Assembly: GCF_039769985.1 (NCBI RefSeq)
Contig: NZ_JBDNCH010000004.1
Location: 248,001-312,000, forward strand
DNA: 64,000 nucleotides
From: Ponticoccus litoralis
GTDB taxonomy: Bacteria > Pseudomonadota > Alphaproteobacteria > Rhodobacterales > Rhodobacteraceae
Reading direction: 5' to 3'
The stretch's first letter is position 1. Each line of letters starts with the position of its first letter. The notes beneath the pieces are model-generated. The model was not told where the DNA came from and searched no databases. It saw only the letters and a list, made by a program, of their open reading frames with translations. Shown piece by piece: positions 9,004-17,320 of the stretch. A program made the translations under genes and the position numbers.

Positions 9004-10133
9004 CGCTCGATCTGCCGCTCGCAGGGCTGAAGGTCCTCGATTTCTCGCAATTCCTCGCCGGTCCCTACTGCGCGCTGAAACTGGCCGACCTGGGCGCCGA
9101 GGTGGTCAAGGTGGAACGCGCCGGACAGGGCGACCTGTCGCGCTACCTCTATCTGACCGACACGAAGATCGGCGGCGAAAGCACGATCTTCCACGCCATC
9201 AACCGCAACAAGCGCTCTGTCGCGGTGGACCTGAAGTCCGGGGCCGACCGCGACCGCCTGCGCGGGCTGGTCGAGGGCGCCGACGTCATCCTGCAGAACT
9301 TCCGCCCCGGGGTCATGGACCGGCTGGGCTTTGGTTACGAGGCGGTGAAGGCGATGAACCCCAAGGTGGTCTACGGCACGGTGACCGGCTACGGCGCCAC
9401 CGGGCCATGGGTCGACCTGCCGGGCCAGGATCTGCTGGCGCAGGCGCGGTCCGGCGTGATGTGGCTGTCGGGCGGGCGCGACGACGGGCCGGTGGCCATG
9501 GGCCTGCCCATCGCCGACGTGCTGGCGGGCGCGGCGCTGGCGCAGGGCGTTCTGGCGCTTCTGTACCGGCGGGCGGTGAAGGGCATCGGCGGCTATGTCG
9601 AGACCTCGCTGATCGAGGTGCTGGCCGACCTGCAATTCGAGCTTCTGACCACATGGCTGAACGATGGCCGCCGCACGCCGCTGCGCTCTGCCAACAACCC
9701 CGCACATGCCTATCTGGCCGCGCCCTACGGCGTCTACCAGACCGCCGACGGTCATGTGGCCATCGCCATGGGCAAGCTGGAGCTGCTGGCGCGGATCACC
9801 GGCCTGTCCGCCGAAATCGCCACCGGGGACGCCTTCACCGCCCGGGACGAGATCAAGGCAGGCCTTGCCGAGCGCCTGCTGACCCGGCCCACCGAGCACT
9901 GGATGCAGGCCTTCATAGAGGCCGACATCTGGGCCGCGCCGGTGATGGACTGGGACGGCGTTCTGGACAGCGGCGTCCTGCAGACGCTTGAAATGACGCA
10001 GGAAATCGCCCGCGACGCGGTTCGGATGCAGACCACCCGTCTGCCCCTGCGCATCGACGGGCAGCGCCCGTCCTCCAGCACCGCAGCCCCGACGCTTGGC
10101 GACGCCAACGCGCTGCTGGATACCGGCTGGTAA
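9000..10133 (+). CDS. CaiB/BaiF family CoA-transferase
   Basis: 377 residues matching family III CoA-transferases: LPLAGLKVLDFSQFLAGPYC at the N-terminus, then GAEVVKVERAGQGD, the substrate-loop region INRNKRSVAVDLK, FRPGVMDRLGFGYE and GQDLLAQARSGVMW, whose Asp fits the catalytic position. Such enzymes move CoA between carboxylic acids in the cytosol. The ATG overlaps the SBP-like stop (ATGA), so the two are co-translated. It is divergent from the IclR regulator. The acid it activates cannot be read from the sequence. Confidence 0.9.
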   Translation: MTLDLPLAGLKVLDFSQFLAGPYCALKLADLGAEVVKVERAGQGDLSRYLYLTDTKIGGESTIFHAINRNKRSVAVDLKSGADRDRLRGLVEGADVILQNFRPGVMDRLGFGYEAVKAMNPKVVYGTVTGYGATGPWVDLPGQDLLAQARSGVMWLSGGRDDGPVAMGLPIADVLAGAALAQGVLALLYRRAVKGIGGYVETSLIEVLADLQFELLTTWLNDGRRTPLRSANNPAHAYLAAPYGVYQTADGHVAIAMGKLELLARITGLSAEIATGDAFTARDEIKAGLAERLLTRPTEHWMQAFIEADIWAAPVMDWDGVLDSGVLQTLEMTQEIARDAVRMQTTRLPLRIDGQRPSSSTAAPTLGDANALLDTGW

Positions 10134-10148
10134 GGAAGCCAAGGCGCC

Positions 10149-10178
10149 CGCAGACAGACCCCAATGGGGCCGTCTGCG
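10149..10178 (+). terminator. Hairpin after the CaiB gene
   Basis: Inverted repeat CGCAGAC / GTCTGCG with an inner CCCC-AAT-GGGG stem, starting 16 nt after the CaiB stop. There is no T-tract. It is placed where the SBP-like/CaiB transcript should end. Confidence 0.5.
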
Positions 10179-10388
10179 CCCGGCTCGCCTGTTCTTCAAT
10201 GCAGGTCAGAAACCTTGCGGCCCCCGCACAGGACGCACTGCAAGGCGCCACGGCCGCAGCCCGCGAAGGCAGGCGGGTTGCTGGGCGTAGATTTGCGCAT
10301 CCAGCGCTCATGTATCGCCACAAGAACACCTCACAACCTATTTTAATTATTATATTTTTCTTATTGTCCGGTAAGTCTCAATGGTCGC

Positions 10389-10560
10389 TGGATTCCACCA
10401 GAACCAGCAAAGAAGATCTCGCCGGAACTGGTTCACACAAGGGCCGAAAAGGCCGTCGGATCGCGCCTCGCGGATCAACAGGCCTCCACCGCAGGACATA
10501 CCAGGGAACAGGCCGACCACATCCAAGCGACCGGCGCCGCTCCTGACAACCGCAAGACAC
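10389..10560 (-). pseudogene. Decayed partial copy of the adjacent nucleoside-recognition membrane protein gene
   Basis: Within the otherwise non-coding 10134-10690 stretch, two blocks resemble the intact gene at 10691-11668. Block one (10389-10426) matches its 3' end (10716-10753) at most positions. Block two (10457 to about 10560) starts with 28 bases identical to 10933-10960 and then diverges. Read on the minus strand, it still gives a VGLFPGMSCGGGLLIREARS-like peptide, compared with VGLFLGISYGGGLLIREARS in the intact copy. The roughly 180 nt between the blocks in the intact gene are missing. Flanks at 10335-10375 and 10645-10685 are strikingly AT-rich. It looks like a tandem duplication that was deleted internally and is decaying; it should not be functional. 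Confidence 0.7.
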
Positions 10561-10690
10561 GGAACACCGCGCAACGCACCAAAGGCGCGGTGCGCGAAGG
10601 CAGGCCGCTTGCCGGGAAAGGCCCGGATCACCCTCATGTGATGCTGTAGATAAACTCAGCAACCAACTATTATAAACGTATAATCCCAGA

Positions 10691-11668
10691 TCACCTCTGA
10701 GGCGCGACTGTCTCTGCCTTCCAAAAGCACCAGGAAAAGAAGGTCTCGTCGGACATGGCGCGTACAAGGGCCGCAATGGCGGCGGTTGCGGCCAGGGCAA
10801 AAGCGATCCGCCCGATGAGAACCCCGCCGATGTCAGCCCCCAGCGCCAGGACAATCATCGTGTCCTCGATGACGCTATGGGCAAACCCCATGAAGACGCA
10901 GGACACAAAAACCTGGCGGGGAGACACGGCGCCGGATCGCGCCTCGCGGATCAACAGGCCGCCGCCGTAGGAAATGCCAAGGAACAGGCCGACGGCGGTC
11001 AGGTGGCCCGCTTCGCGCCGGACCCCCGCAAGGCGCAGCACCGGCGCCAGCACCCACATCAACAGGTCCAGCACCCCTGTGTATTTCAGCAGATCCAGCG
11101 CCCAGGTGAGCCCCACAAGAATGACAAGCATGGAGATCATGGTCTCTGTCAGGCCGATGAAGAACGCCGCCCAGTCGTCCGGGGCGTTCATCGGAATCCA
11201 GAGCGGCTCTGCAGGTGCCGCAAGCCAGCCCGTGGCCGCCAGAACCCGGTGCAGCAGATAGGCGTAGAGCAGGCCACCGGCAACGCGCAATAGCGTCGTG
11301 GCAGTCATGCCGGGACCGGCCTTCTGGACGATCTTCTGCTCGATCGGCAGGGCGTGCGCGAACAGCAGAAGCGCCGAGAAGACCGTGATATCCGCCGTGC
11401 TCAAGGAGGAGACCGGAACAAGCGCAGAAACCAGCGGAACCGCACCCCAGATCCCGACCACCATACCGGTCAGCCAGGCCAGCCCCAGCTCTGGCGGAAG
11501 CCCCACAAGGCTCATGACCGGCGCAAATGCGGGGGCGACGGCCTCGATGACGCCCATGCGCGAAAGCAGCTCTGCCGCGATGGTCACCGGGATCGTGATC
11601 CGGGCAAGGACATAGTAAAGTCCAAGCGTTTCCCGCGTCTTATGCAGGACAGTTGAGAGAAACGACAT
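10691..11668 (-). CDS. Nucleoside-recognition (GATE-type) domain integral membrane protein
   Basis: 325 residues and about eight hydrophobic segments. GATE-type features are seen in both halves: LSRMGVIEAVAPAFAPVMSL (about 35-55) and GVLDLLMWVLAPVLRLAGV (about 200-220), each followed by a Gly-rich turn (GMVVGIWGAVPL; GLFLGISYGGGLLIREARSG). The family is associated with transport or sensing of small solutes such as nucleosides or amino-acid-like compounds; the substrate here is unknown. AGGAG precedes the ATG. It is divergent from an Lrp/AsnC regulator, which is the likely controller. A damaged partial copy lies immediately downstream. Confidence 0.8.
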   Translation of the reverse strand: MSFLSTVLHKTRETLGLYYVLARITIPVTIAAELLSRMGVIEAVAPAFAPVMSLVGLPPELGLAWLTGMVVGIWGAVPLVSALVPVSSLSTADITVFSALLLFAHALPIEQKIVQKAGPGMTATTLLRVAGGLLYAYLLHRVLAATGWLAAPAEPLWIPMNAPDDWAAFFIGLTETMISMLVILVGLTWALDLLKYTGVLDLLMWVLAPVLRLAGVRREAGHLTAVGLFLGISYGGGLLIREARSGAVSPRQVFVSCVFMGFAHSVIEDTMIVLALGADIGGVLIGRIAFALAATAAIAALVRAMSDETFFSWCFWKAETVAPQR

Positions 11669-11732
11669 CCGGGCACTCCTTTGCGATGGCTCTGGTCTGA
11701 TACCTCAGACCACTGGCATTTGCGGTCAAAGA

Positions 11733-11758
11733 TTGCATGAATATGCAATTTTATTGCA
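11733..11758. promoter_or_regulatory. Overlapping TGCA palindromes, candidate Lrp/AsnC operator
   Basis: TTGCAT-N4-ATGCAA (11733-11748) overlaps TGCAAT-TTT-ATTGCA (11744-11758) in the gap between the divergent membrane protein and Lrp-type genes. Both have perfect 6-nt arms. Placement about 30 nt before the Lrp-type start suggests autoregulation; this is not proven by sequence alone. Confidence 0.55.
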
Positions 11759-11786
11759 CAGTGCCGCCAACAGCGGGGATGCACAT

Positions 11787-12239
11787 ATGGACCGGATCGA
11801 CAGAAAGCTTCTGAACCTTCTTCAACGGGATGCCTCGCGAACGAATGTGGAGATTGCCGAGGAGGTCGGCTTGTCGCCGTCCAGCTGCCTGCGGCGGGTG
11901 CGGCGGCTGCGCAAGACGGGGATCATTGACCGCGTGGTGGCAATTCTGAACCCCGCCAAGACCGGGCGCGGCCTGAAAGCGCTGGTGACAGTCGAGCTAA
12001 AATTGCACGGAGAGCAGCACATGCGGCGCTTTCTTAACCTGGCGGTTGAAGAAGAGGCCGTGTCCCAGGCCTATGCCGTGACCGGCGATACGGATGTGGT
12101 CCTGATGCTGGGCCTGCGTGACATGGAAGAGTTCGACGCGCTCTGCGACCGACTGTTCCGCGATCAGACCAATGTTGCGCGCTTCTTTACCATGATGGTC
12201 ATTCGCACAGCAAAACTTGAGACGGCAGTTGAACTATGA
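11787..12239 (+). CDS. Lrp/AsnC-family transcriptional regulator
   Basis: 150 residues. N-terminal helix-turn-helix (MDRIDRKLLNLLQRDASR, then NVEIAEEVGLSPSSCLRRV). The AsnC ligand-binding (RAM) domain runs from about 70 to 145 and includes VSQAYAVTGDTDVVLMLGLR. Start at 11787 was preferred over the upstream in-frame ATG at 11733, because the latter would add an atypical 18-residue tail that overlaps the palindromes. These regulators usually sense amino acids or related metabolites. Divergent orientation suggests control of the membrane protein gene. Confidence 0.92.
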   Translation: MDRIDRKLLNLLQRDASRTNVEIAEEVGLSPSSCLRRVRRLRKTGIIDRVVAILNPAKTGRGLKALVTVELKLHGEQHMRRFLNLAVEEEAVSQAYAVTGDTDVVLMLGLRDMEEFDALCDRLFRDQTNVARFFTMMVIRTAKLETAVEL

Positions 12240-12343
12240 TGCGCAATAATATGAAAATAAACGAATAATCAACATATGCCAGAGGAATTCTATTAAGGCA
12301 CCGGGCCACCTGCACCCTTGGCGAAGGCGGCCCGACACATCAT

Positions 12344-12369
12344 AGGCGCGGCCTGCACAGGCCGCGCCT
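12344..12369. terminator. 12-bp-arm hairpin between convergent genes
   Basis: Perfect inverted repeat AGGCGCGGCCTG / CAGGCCGCGCCT with a 2-nt centre (realistically a TGCACA loop), followed by TTCC on the plus strand. It lies between the Lrp-type stop and the convergent FAH stop, fitting a bidirectional terminator. Confidence 0.7.
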
Positions 12370-12389
12370 TTCCGATGCCCGCGCGCGGC

Positions 12390-13229
12390 TCAGGTATCGT
12401 TCTGGCAGACCTGCTTCTGCGTGCCGAGACCTTCGATGCCCAGCTCCACCACGTCGCCCGCCTTCAGGTAGCGCGGCGGGTTGAAGCCCAGTCCGACGCC
12501 CGGGGGCGTGCCGGTCGAGACGATATCGCCCGGTTCCAGCGTGAAGAACTGCGACAGGTAGGACAGCAGGAAGGGCACCCGGTAGACCATCGTCGCGGTC
12601 GATCCGTCCTGCACCCGCTCGCCGTTCACGTCGAGCCACATGTGCAGCGCGTCGAAGTCGCCGGCCTCGTCCGGCGTCACCAGCCATGGGCCGGTGGGGC
12701 CGAAGTTGTCCGAGGACTTGCCCTTGGACCACTGGCCCGAGCGCTCGATCTGGTAGGCGCGTTCGGACACGTCGTTGACCACGCAGAAGCCCGCCACGTG
12801 GTCCATGGCATCGGCCTCGGAGACATATTTGGCCTTCTTGCCCACGACGAAGGCCAGCTCGACCTCCCAGTCGGTCTTTTCAGAGCCGCGCGGGATCAGG
12901 ATCGGGTCGTTCGGCCCGCAGATGGCCGAGGTGAACTTGGCGAAGATCACCGGCTCTGGCGGCACCTCCAGCCCGCTTTCGGCGGCGTGGTCGGCGTAGT
13001 TCAGGCCGATGCAGATGAACTTGCCGGTGCGGCCCACGCAGGCGCCCAGACGGGGCGTGCCCTCGACCACGGGCAGGCTGGCCGGGTCGATGTCGCGCAG
13101 GGCATCCAGCCGCGTCAGCACATCGCCCGCGATATCGTCCACATGGCCCGAGAGGTCGCGCAGCGTGCCGTCGGCCTCGACCAGGGCGGGTTTCTCGGCG
13201 CCGCGTGCGCCGTAACGTGCGAATTTCAT
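12390..13229 (-). CDS. Fumarylacetoacetate hydrolase-family enzyme (diketo sugar-acid hydrolase candidate)
   Basis: 279 residues: an N-terminal lid domain, then the FAH fold from about residue 70 (FICIGLNYADHAAESG), with metal-ligand region DWEVELAFVVGKKA, catalytic-loop residues near FCVVNDVSERAYQ, and the C-terminal PGDIVSTGTPPGVG motif. Family members hydrolyse or hydrate 2,4-dioxo acids. As the last gene of a sugar-acid operon following an SDR, it would suit 2,4-diketo-3-deoxy-fuconate-type hydrolysis to pyruvate and lactate; that is inferred from context. AGGAAGG precedes the ATG. Confidence 0.88.
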   Translation of the reverse strand: MKFARYGARGAEKPALVEADGTLRDLSGHVDDIAGDVLTRLDALRDIDPASLPVVEGTPRLGACVGRTGKFICIGLNYADHAAESGLEVPPEPVIFAKFTSAICGPNDPILIPRGSEKTDWEVELAFVVGKKAKYVSEADAMDHVAGFCVVNDVSERAYQIERSGQWSKGKSSDNFGPTGPWLVTPDEAGDFDALHMWLDVNGERVQDGSTATMVYRVPFLLSYLSQFFTLEPGDIVSTGTPPGVGLGFNPPRYLKAGDVVELGIEGLGTQKQVCQNDT

Positions 13230-13246
13230 GTCTGTTTTCCTTCCTG

Positions 13247-13983
13247 TCAGGCGGTCCAGCCGCCGTCGATCACATGCACCTGTCCGGTGGTGAAGCCGCT
13301 TTCGTCGGCTGCCAGATAGGCCACCAGCGCGGCAACCTCTTCGGGCTTGCCGATGCGGCCCATGGGCTGGCGCCCGATGAAGGCCTTCAGCGCGCCGTCA
13401 TAATCGCCCGTGGCGCGCAGGCGCTCGTGCAGCGAGGGGCTGTCGACCGTGCCGGGCGCGATGGCGTTGCAGCGGATGCCCTGCGTCACGTAGTCGTTGG
13501 CCACCGCCAGCGTCATGCCCGCCACCGCCGCCTTGGAGGCTGAATAGACCAGCCGGTTGACCGGCCCGGTCACCGGCCCCGCGACCGAGGACATGTTGAT
13601 GATCGAGCCAGCCCCCGCGCCAGCATCCCCGGCAGCAGGGCGCGGATCATGCGAAACTGCGCCTTGGCGTTGAGGTCGAAGGCAAAGTCCCACTCGTCCT
13701 CGCTGGCCTCCAGAATGGTGCCGTTGTGCACGACGCCCGCACAGTTGAAGAGCACGTCCACCGGGCCGACCGCCTCGGCGAAACCCGCGATCGCCGCGCC
13801 GTCCAGCACGTCCAGCCGCTGCGCCTCGATCCCTTCGATGGCGTTCAGCTCTGCCAGCGCCGCCTCGTTGATGTCGGTGGCGATGACGCGCGCGCCCTCT
13901 GCCGCCAGCCGCTCTGCCGCGGCGCGTCCGATGCCCTGTCCCGCCGCCGTCACGACGCAGGTCTTGCCGTCCAGTCTTTTCAC
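13247..13983 (-). CDS. SDR-family dehydrogenase (2-keto-3-deoxy sugar-acid dehydrogenase candidate), frameshifted
   Basis: About 245 residues when the two overlapping frames are joined near 13605. The N-terminal part has the cofactor motif TAAGQGIGRAAAE, an acidic residue after strand two (ATDINE, suggesting NAD) and NCAGVVHNG. The C-terminal frame has IINMSSVAG, the catalytic YSASKAAV (Tyr-x-x-x-Lys) and the end TTGQVHVIDGGWTA. The break sits near a run of five C. Between the UxaA-type dehydratase and FAH genes, it most likely oxidises a 2-keto-3-deoxy acid to the diketo acid hydrolysed by the FAH enzyme. Confidence 0.85.
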
Positions 13984-13997
13984 GTCTGTCTCCTTGG

Positions 13998-15193
13998 TTA
14001 CGCCGCGGGCAGGCAGGCCGGCCCGATCGGCGCGAAAGTCTTGTAGGTCAGGATGAATTCCCGGTGCCCCATGGCCTCGGACCGGGTCTGCTGCCCGCCC
14101 GCCACCGCCAGCACCAGGTCGCGGATCTCTTCGCCGACGGCATCGATGCTGCGCAGGCCTTCGATGATGTCGCCCGCGTTGACGTCCATGTCGTCGGCCA
14201 GCGCGCGGTAGGTGTCGGGATTGGCGCAGATCTTCACGACCGGCGAGATGGCCGAGCCCACAACCGAGCCCCGCCCCGTCACGAACAGCGACAGATGCGC
14301 GCCACTGGCGATCATCTCGACGATCTCGGCATTGTCCGAGATATTGGGAAAGCCGAAGCGCACGTCGCCGTCCGGCACCACGTCCATCAGGTAAAGCCCG
14401 CCGCGCGGGGGATGTCGCCGGGCTTGATCAGCCCGCTGATGGGCGACTCGCCGGATTTGACATAGGCGCCGAGGCTTTTCTCCTCGATGGTCGACAGGCC
14501 CCCGGCGGCATTGCCCGCCGCGAAGGATCCGTAACCCAGGGTCGCGTAGTAGCGTTCCGCCTTCTGCACCGCCGCGCGCAACGCCTGCCCTAGTTCGGGG
14601 GTCACGGCGCGCTCGGCCATGATCTCTTCGCAGCCGATCAGCTCTCCGGTTTCCTCGAAGATGCAGGCCGCGCCCGCGCCGACCAAAAGATCGAAGGCCC
14701 GCCCAGCCGCCGGGTTGCCCGAGATGCCCGAGGTCCCGTCAGAGCCGCCGCAGACCGTGCCGACGATCAGCTCGCTGAGGTCCATGGGCACGCGGCTCTG
14801 CGTGCCGATCTCGGCCAGCGCGCCGCGCACCCAGTCGCGGCCCGCCTCGACGGTGGACATGGTGCCGCCCGCCTTCTGGATCACCAGCGTCTTCACCGGG
14901 CGGCCCGATGCGGCAACCGCGTTCGAGGCGCGCACCTTGTCGAAGCTCTCGCAGCCCAGCGAGACAAAGAGCACCGCGCCGACGTTGGGATGGGTGCAGA
15001 GCCGCTCCATCATCCGGGCCGCGTATTCGTTGGGAAAGCAGCCGGGGAAGCCGATCAGCTGCACGTCGTCGTCGGGGAAGCCCGCGACGACCTTAGAGGC
15101 GACGAAATGCGCGCATTCCACAAGGTAGGCCACGACGACGGTGTTGCGGATGCCCTTGCGCCCGTCCGCGCGGGGATAGCCGGTCAGGGTCAT
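13998..15193 (-). CDS. UxaA-family dehydratase, large (C-terminal) subunit, frameshifted
   Basis: About 398 residues, homologous to the large part of altronate/galactarate dehydratase and sulfolactate lyase. The upstream frame (RADGRKGIRNTVVVAYLVEC, LIGFPGCFPNEYA, VCGGSDGTSGISGNPA) runs into GLIKPGDIP. The next frame continues LMDVVPDGDVRFGFPNISDN, GRGSVVGSAISPVVKICANP and EFILTYKTFAP. One missing base near 14400 restores GLYLMDVVPDG. These enzymes dehydrate (or desulfonate) hydroxy acids with an iron centre. It pairs with the SAF-domain subunit just upstream (4-nt overlap). Its substrate in a pathway that also has an enolase-type dehydratase is unclear. Confidence 0.85.
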
Positions 15194-15504
15194 TGCGCCA
15201 CCCCGGCGCTGACCCCGTCCGCGTCCTGAAGCGCGTGGGTCGGCGTGTAGTTCGAGCGGATGTTGTGCACGTGGACGTGATCGCCCGGCGCGATGGCCTC
15301 TGTCGCGGTGCCGATGGGCAGGCCGTACTTCAGGATCGTGTCGCCCGGCGCGATGGCGTGGCGGGCGATCTTGTGCGCCAGCGGGACCGTCCGCGTCAGC
15401 CGCACCGCACCGCTGTCCAGCGCGACCTCTGTCCCCTCGGGCGCGGCCCGGCGCGCCACAAGCACGTTGTCCGCCGCGTGCAGCAGAAGGAAAGGCCCGG
15501 TCAT
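15190..15504 (-). CDS. UxaA-family SAF-domain small subunit
   Basis: 104 residues forming a single SAF domain, as in the N-terminal part of altronate dehydratase (LLLHAADNVLVARRA, KIARHAIAPGDTILKYGLPI, GDHVHVHNIRSNY). In the family the SAF domain precedes or accompanies the catalytic large part, here a separate polypeptide. It overlaps the large subunit and the MaoC gene by 4 nt each, so the three are translationally coupled. Confidence 0.88.
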   Translation of the reverse strand: MTGPFLLLHAADNVLVARRAAPEGTEVALDSGAVRLTRTVPLAHKIARHAIAPGDTILKYGLPIGTATEAIAPGDHVHVHNIRSNYTPTHALQDADGVSAGVAQ

Positions 15505-15947
15505 CCGCGCATCTCCACCATATAGATGTGATCGGCGACCAGCGCCGTCTCGCCGCCCTGCTTGGTCACGGTCAGCCGTTCGGTCACGCGGTCGAAACCG
15601 GGACGCTTGGGCATCTCTTCCTTGGCCGTGATCTCGACCCGGCTCTTGATCGTGTCGCCGATGAAGACCGGCGCGACAAAGCGCAGCCGGTCATAGCCGT
15701 AGGAGAAGGCGACCGGGTTGATGATCGTCGCGGTCAGCCCGACGCCGATGGTAAAGACCATGGTGCCATGGGCGATGCGCTGCCCGAAGGACAGCGTCTT
15801 GCAGAACTCGGCGTCGAGGTGATGCGGAAAGAAGTCGCCGGAATGCCCCGCGTGCACGACGAAATCGGTCTCGGTGATTGTGCGGCCCACGGTCTCGCGG
15901 CCCTCGCCGATCTGGTAATCCTCGTAGTATTTGACCTGTTCAAGCAT
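15501..15947 (-). CDS. MaoC-like hot-dog fold hydratase
   Basis: 148 residues with the MaoC hydratase core: TDFVVHAGHSGDFFPHHLD (Asp/His region), FGQRIAHGTMVFTIGVGL and RLRFVAPVFIGDTIKSRVE. It is cytosolic, usually acting on enoyl-CoA or related thioesters, which is unexpected in a sugar-acid operon. The start at 15947 (MLEQVKYYEDYQIG) is chosen because the longer frame upstream only shadows the neighbouring oxidoreductase gene. It overlaps that gene's 3' end by 8 nt. Confidence 0.87.
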   Translation of the reverse strand: MLEQVKYYEDYQIGEGRETVGRTITETDFVVHAGHSGDFFPHHLDAEFCKTLSFGQRIAHGTMVFTIGVGLTATIINPVAFSYGYDRLRFVAPVFIGDTIKSRVEITAKEEMPKRPGFDRVTERLTVTKQGGETALVADHIYMVEMRG

Positions 15948-16998
15948 CAGGAGCCTCCTTGATCGGATGCATGGGGGTGGCAGAGCTGTCGTAGGCGGCC
16001 TCGACCAGCGCCATGGTGTGCCAGGCGTCCTCGGCAGAGCCCTCCAGCGCCTCGTCCAACCCGGCGGCGAAGCGCTGGACCTGCGCAAAGCGGCCATGGA
16101 AGGCGGCGATGAACCAGTTGCCCTGCAACGGCACCTCTTGCCAGCCGTCGCCGGTGTTCAGCCACAGCTCGTCCGGTTCGCCCTTGGGGTAGTCGAGGTT
16201 CACGCCCAGCTTCATGTAGGCCGCGCCCTTGGTGCCGCAGATGCGGAACTCGCAGGCCTGGAACTGCCGCCCGAAGGCGTGGTTGTGGTTGATCGACAGC
16301 GCGCAGCGGGCCCGCTCGCCATAGTCCAGCATCATGGTCGAACGGGTGTTCGACACGGTCGAGGACGGATGCCCCACCGTGCGCGCGTGGATGCCCTGCG
16401 GGTTGCCCATCAGGTCGCGCACGAAATCGAGGTAATGGATCGAGTGCAGCAGGATCTCGACCCGGGGCAGCTTCAGCAGGAACTCCCAGAGGTGCCAGGG
16501 CGTGTCCAGCGCCAGCCAGGCGTCGAAATCCACGATCTCGCCCAGAAGGCCCTTGGCGACCGCGTCCTTCAGGGCAAGGCTCATGGGGGCGAAGCGCAGC
16601 TGAAAGTTCACGGCGGCGCGGATGTTCTTGCGGCGCAGAATGCGGATGATCGCGTCGGCCTCGGCCAGATCGGCGCCCAGCGGTTTCTGGATGATCGCGA
16701 TGGCGCCCTCTGGCAGCGCCTCGAGGATGCCGGGGATCGCGGCGGGCGGCACGGCGAGGTCGTAGATCACGCGGCCCTGCCCCGTCGCGTCCGCCATCGT
16801 GCTCAGCGCGCGGGTGTCCCACTGGCCCGCGACCTCCGCCGCCTTGGCGTGGTCCGGATCGTAGATCCCCGCCACCGGCACGCCAAGGTCGCGGTAGGCG
16901 GGCAGATGCGCGTCGGTCACGATGGAGCCGGAGCCGAAGATCACCACGGGCGTGACGGTTTCGGGCATCTCGACGCTTTGTCTCAGGGTCTCAGTCAT
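15940..16998 (-). CDS. Gfo/Idh/MocA-family oxidoreductase
   Basis: 352 residues. Rossmann start (VVIFGSGSIVTDAHLPAY), the family's cofactor/catalytic stretch EGAIAIIQKPLGADLAEAD with the EKP-like QKP Lys near 118, then the C-terminal alpha/beta substrate domain (EILLHSIHYLDFVRDLMG). Probably an NAD(P)-dependent sugar or sugar-acid dehydrogenase, possibly the first oxidation step of the pathway. It overlaps the mutarotase gene by 8 nt. The N-terminal ten residues before TPVVIFG are atypical, so the start may lie slightly downstream. Confidence 0.87.
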   Translation of the reverse strand: MTETLRQSVEMPETVTPVVIFGSGSIVTDAHLPAYRDLGVPVAGIYDPDHAKAAEVAGQWDTRALSTMADATGQGRVIYDLAVPPAAIPGILEALPEGAIAIIQKPLGADLAEADAIIRILRRKNIRAAVNFQLRFAPMSLALKDAVAKGLLGEIVDFDAWLALDTPWHLWEFLLKLPRVEILLHSIHYLDFVRDLMGNPQGIHARTVGHPSSTVSNTRSTMMLDYGERARCALSINHNHAFGRQFQACEFRICGTKGAAYMKLGVNLDYPKGEPDELWLNTGDGWQEVPLQGNWFIAAFHGRFAQVQRFAAGLDEALEGSAEDAWHTMALVEAAYDSSATPMHPIKEAPDA

Positions 16999-17320
16999 GA
17001 TGAAAAACCTCGTTCAGTTCGGCCCACCATGCGCCGTCGGCCCGCGTGTCCAGCGGGCGTTGCAGTGGCTTGCAGCGGTCCCACCACTGCTGCGTCACCG
17101 GGTCGGCGGCCATGCGGGCCATATCAGCGTCGAAATCCTCGCCCACATATTCGAAATAGGCAAAGAGCAGGTTCTCGGGCTCTTTCAGGAAGATCGAGTA
17201 GTTGCGGATGTTGCAGGCGGTGATCGTCTCCAGAACCTGCGGCCATGCGGCGGCGTGCAGCGCCTTGTACTCGGCGATGGCCTCGGCCCCGATGCCGATG
17301 AGTTGTCCGTGTCGTTGCAT
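16991..17320 (-). CDS. L-rhamnose/L-fucose mutarotase family protein
   Basis: 109 residues, the normal length. Motifs EYKALHAAAWPQVLETI, NIRNYSIFLKEPENLLFAYFEY and TQQWWDRCKPLQRPL include the conserved His and paired Trp of the RhaM family, which interconverts the anomers of L-rhamnose- or L-fucose-type pyranoses. It sits directly after the enolase-type gene and supports a 6-deoxy-sugar substrate for this operon. Confidence 0.92.
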   Translation of the reverse strand: MQRHGQLIGIGAEAIAEYKALHAAAWPQVLETITACNIRNYSIFLKEPENLLFAYFEYVGEDFDADMARMAADPVTQQWWDRCKPLQRPLDTRADGAWWAELNEVFHHD

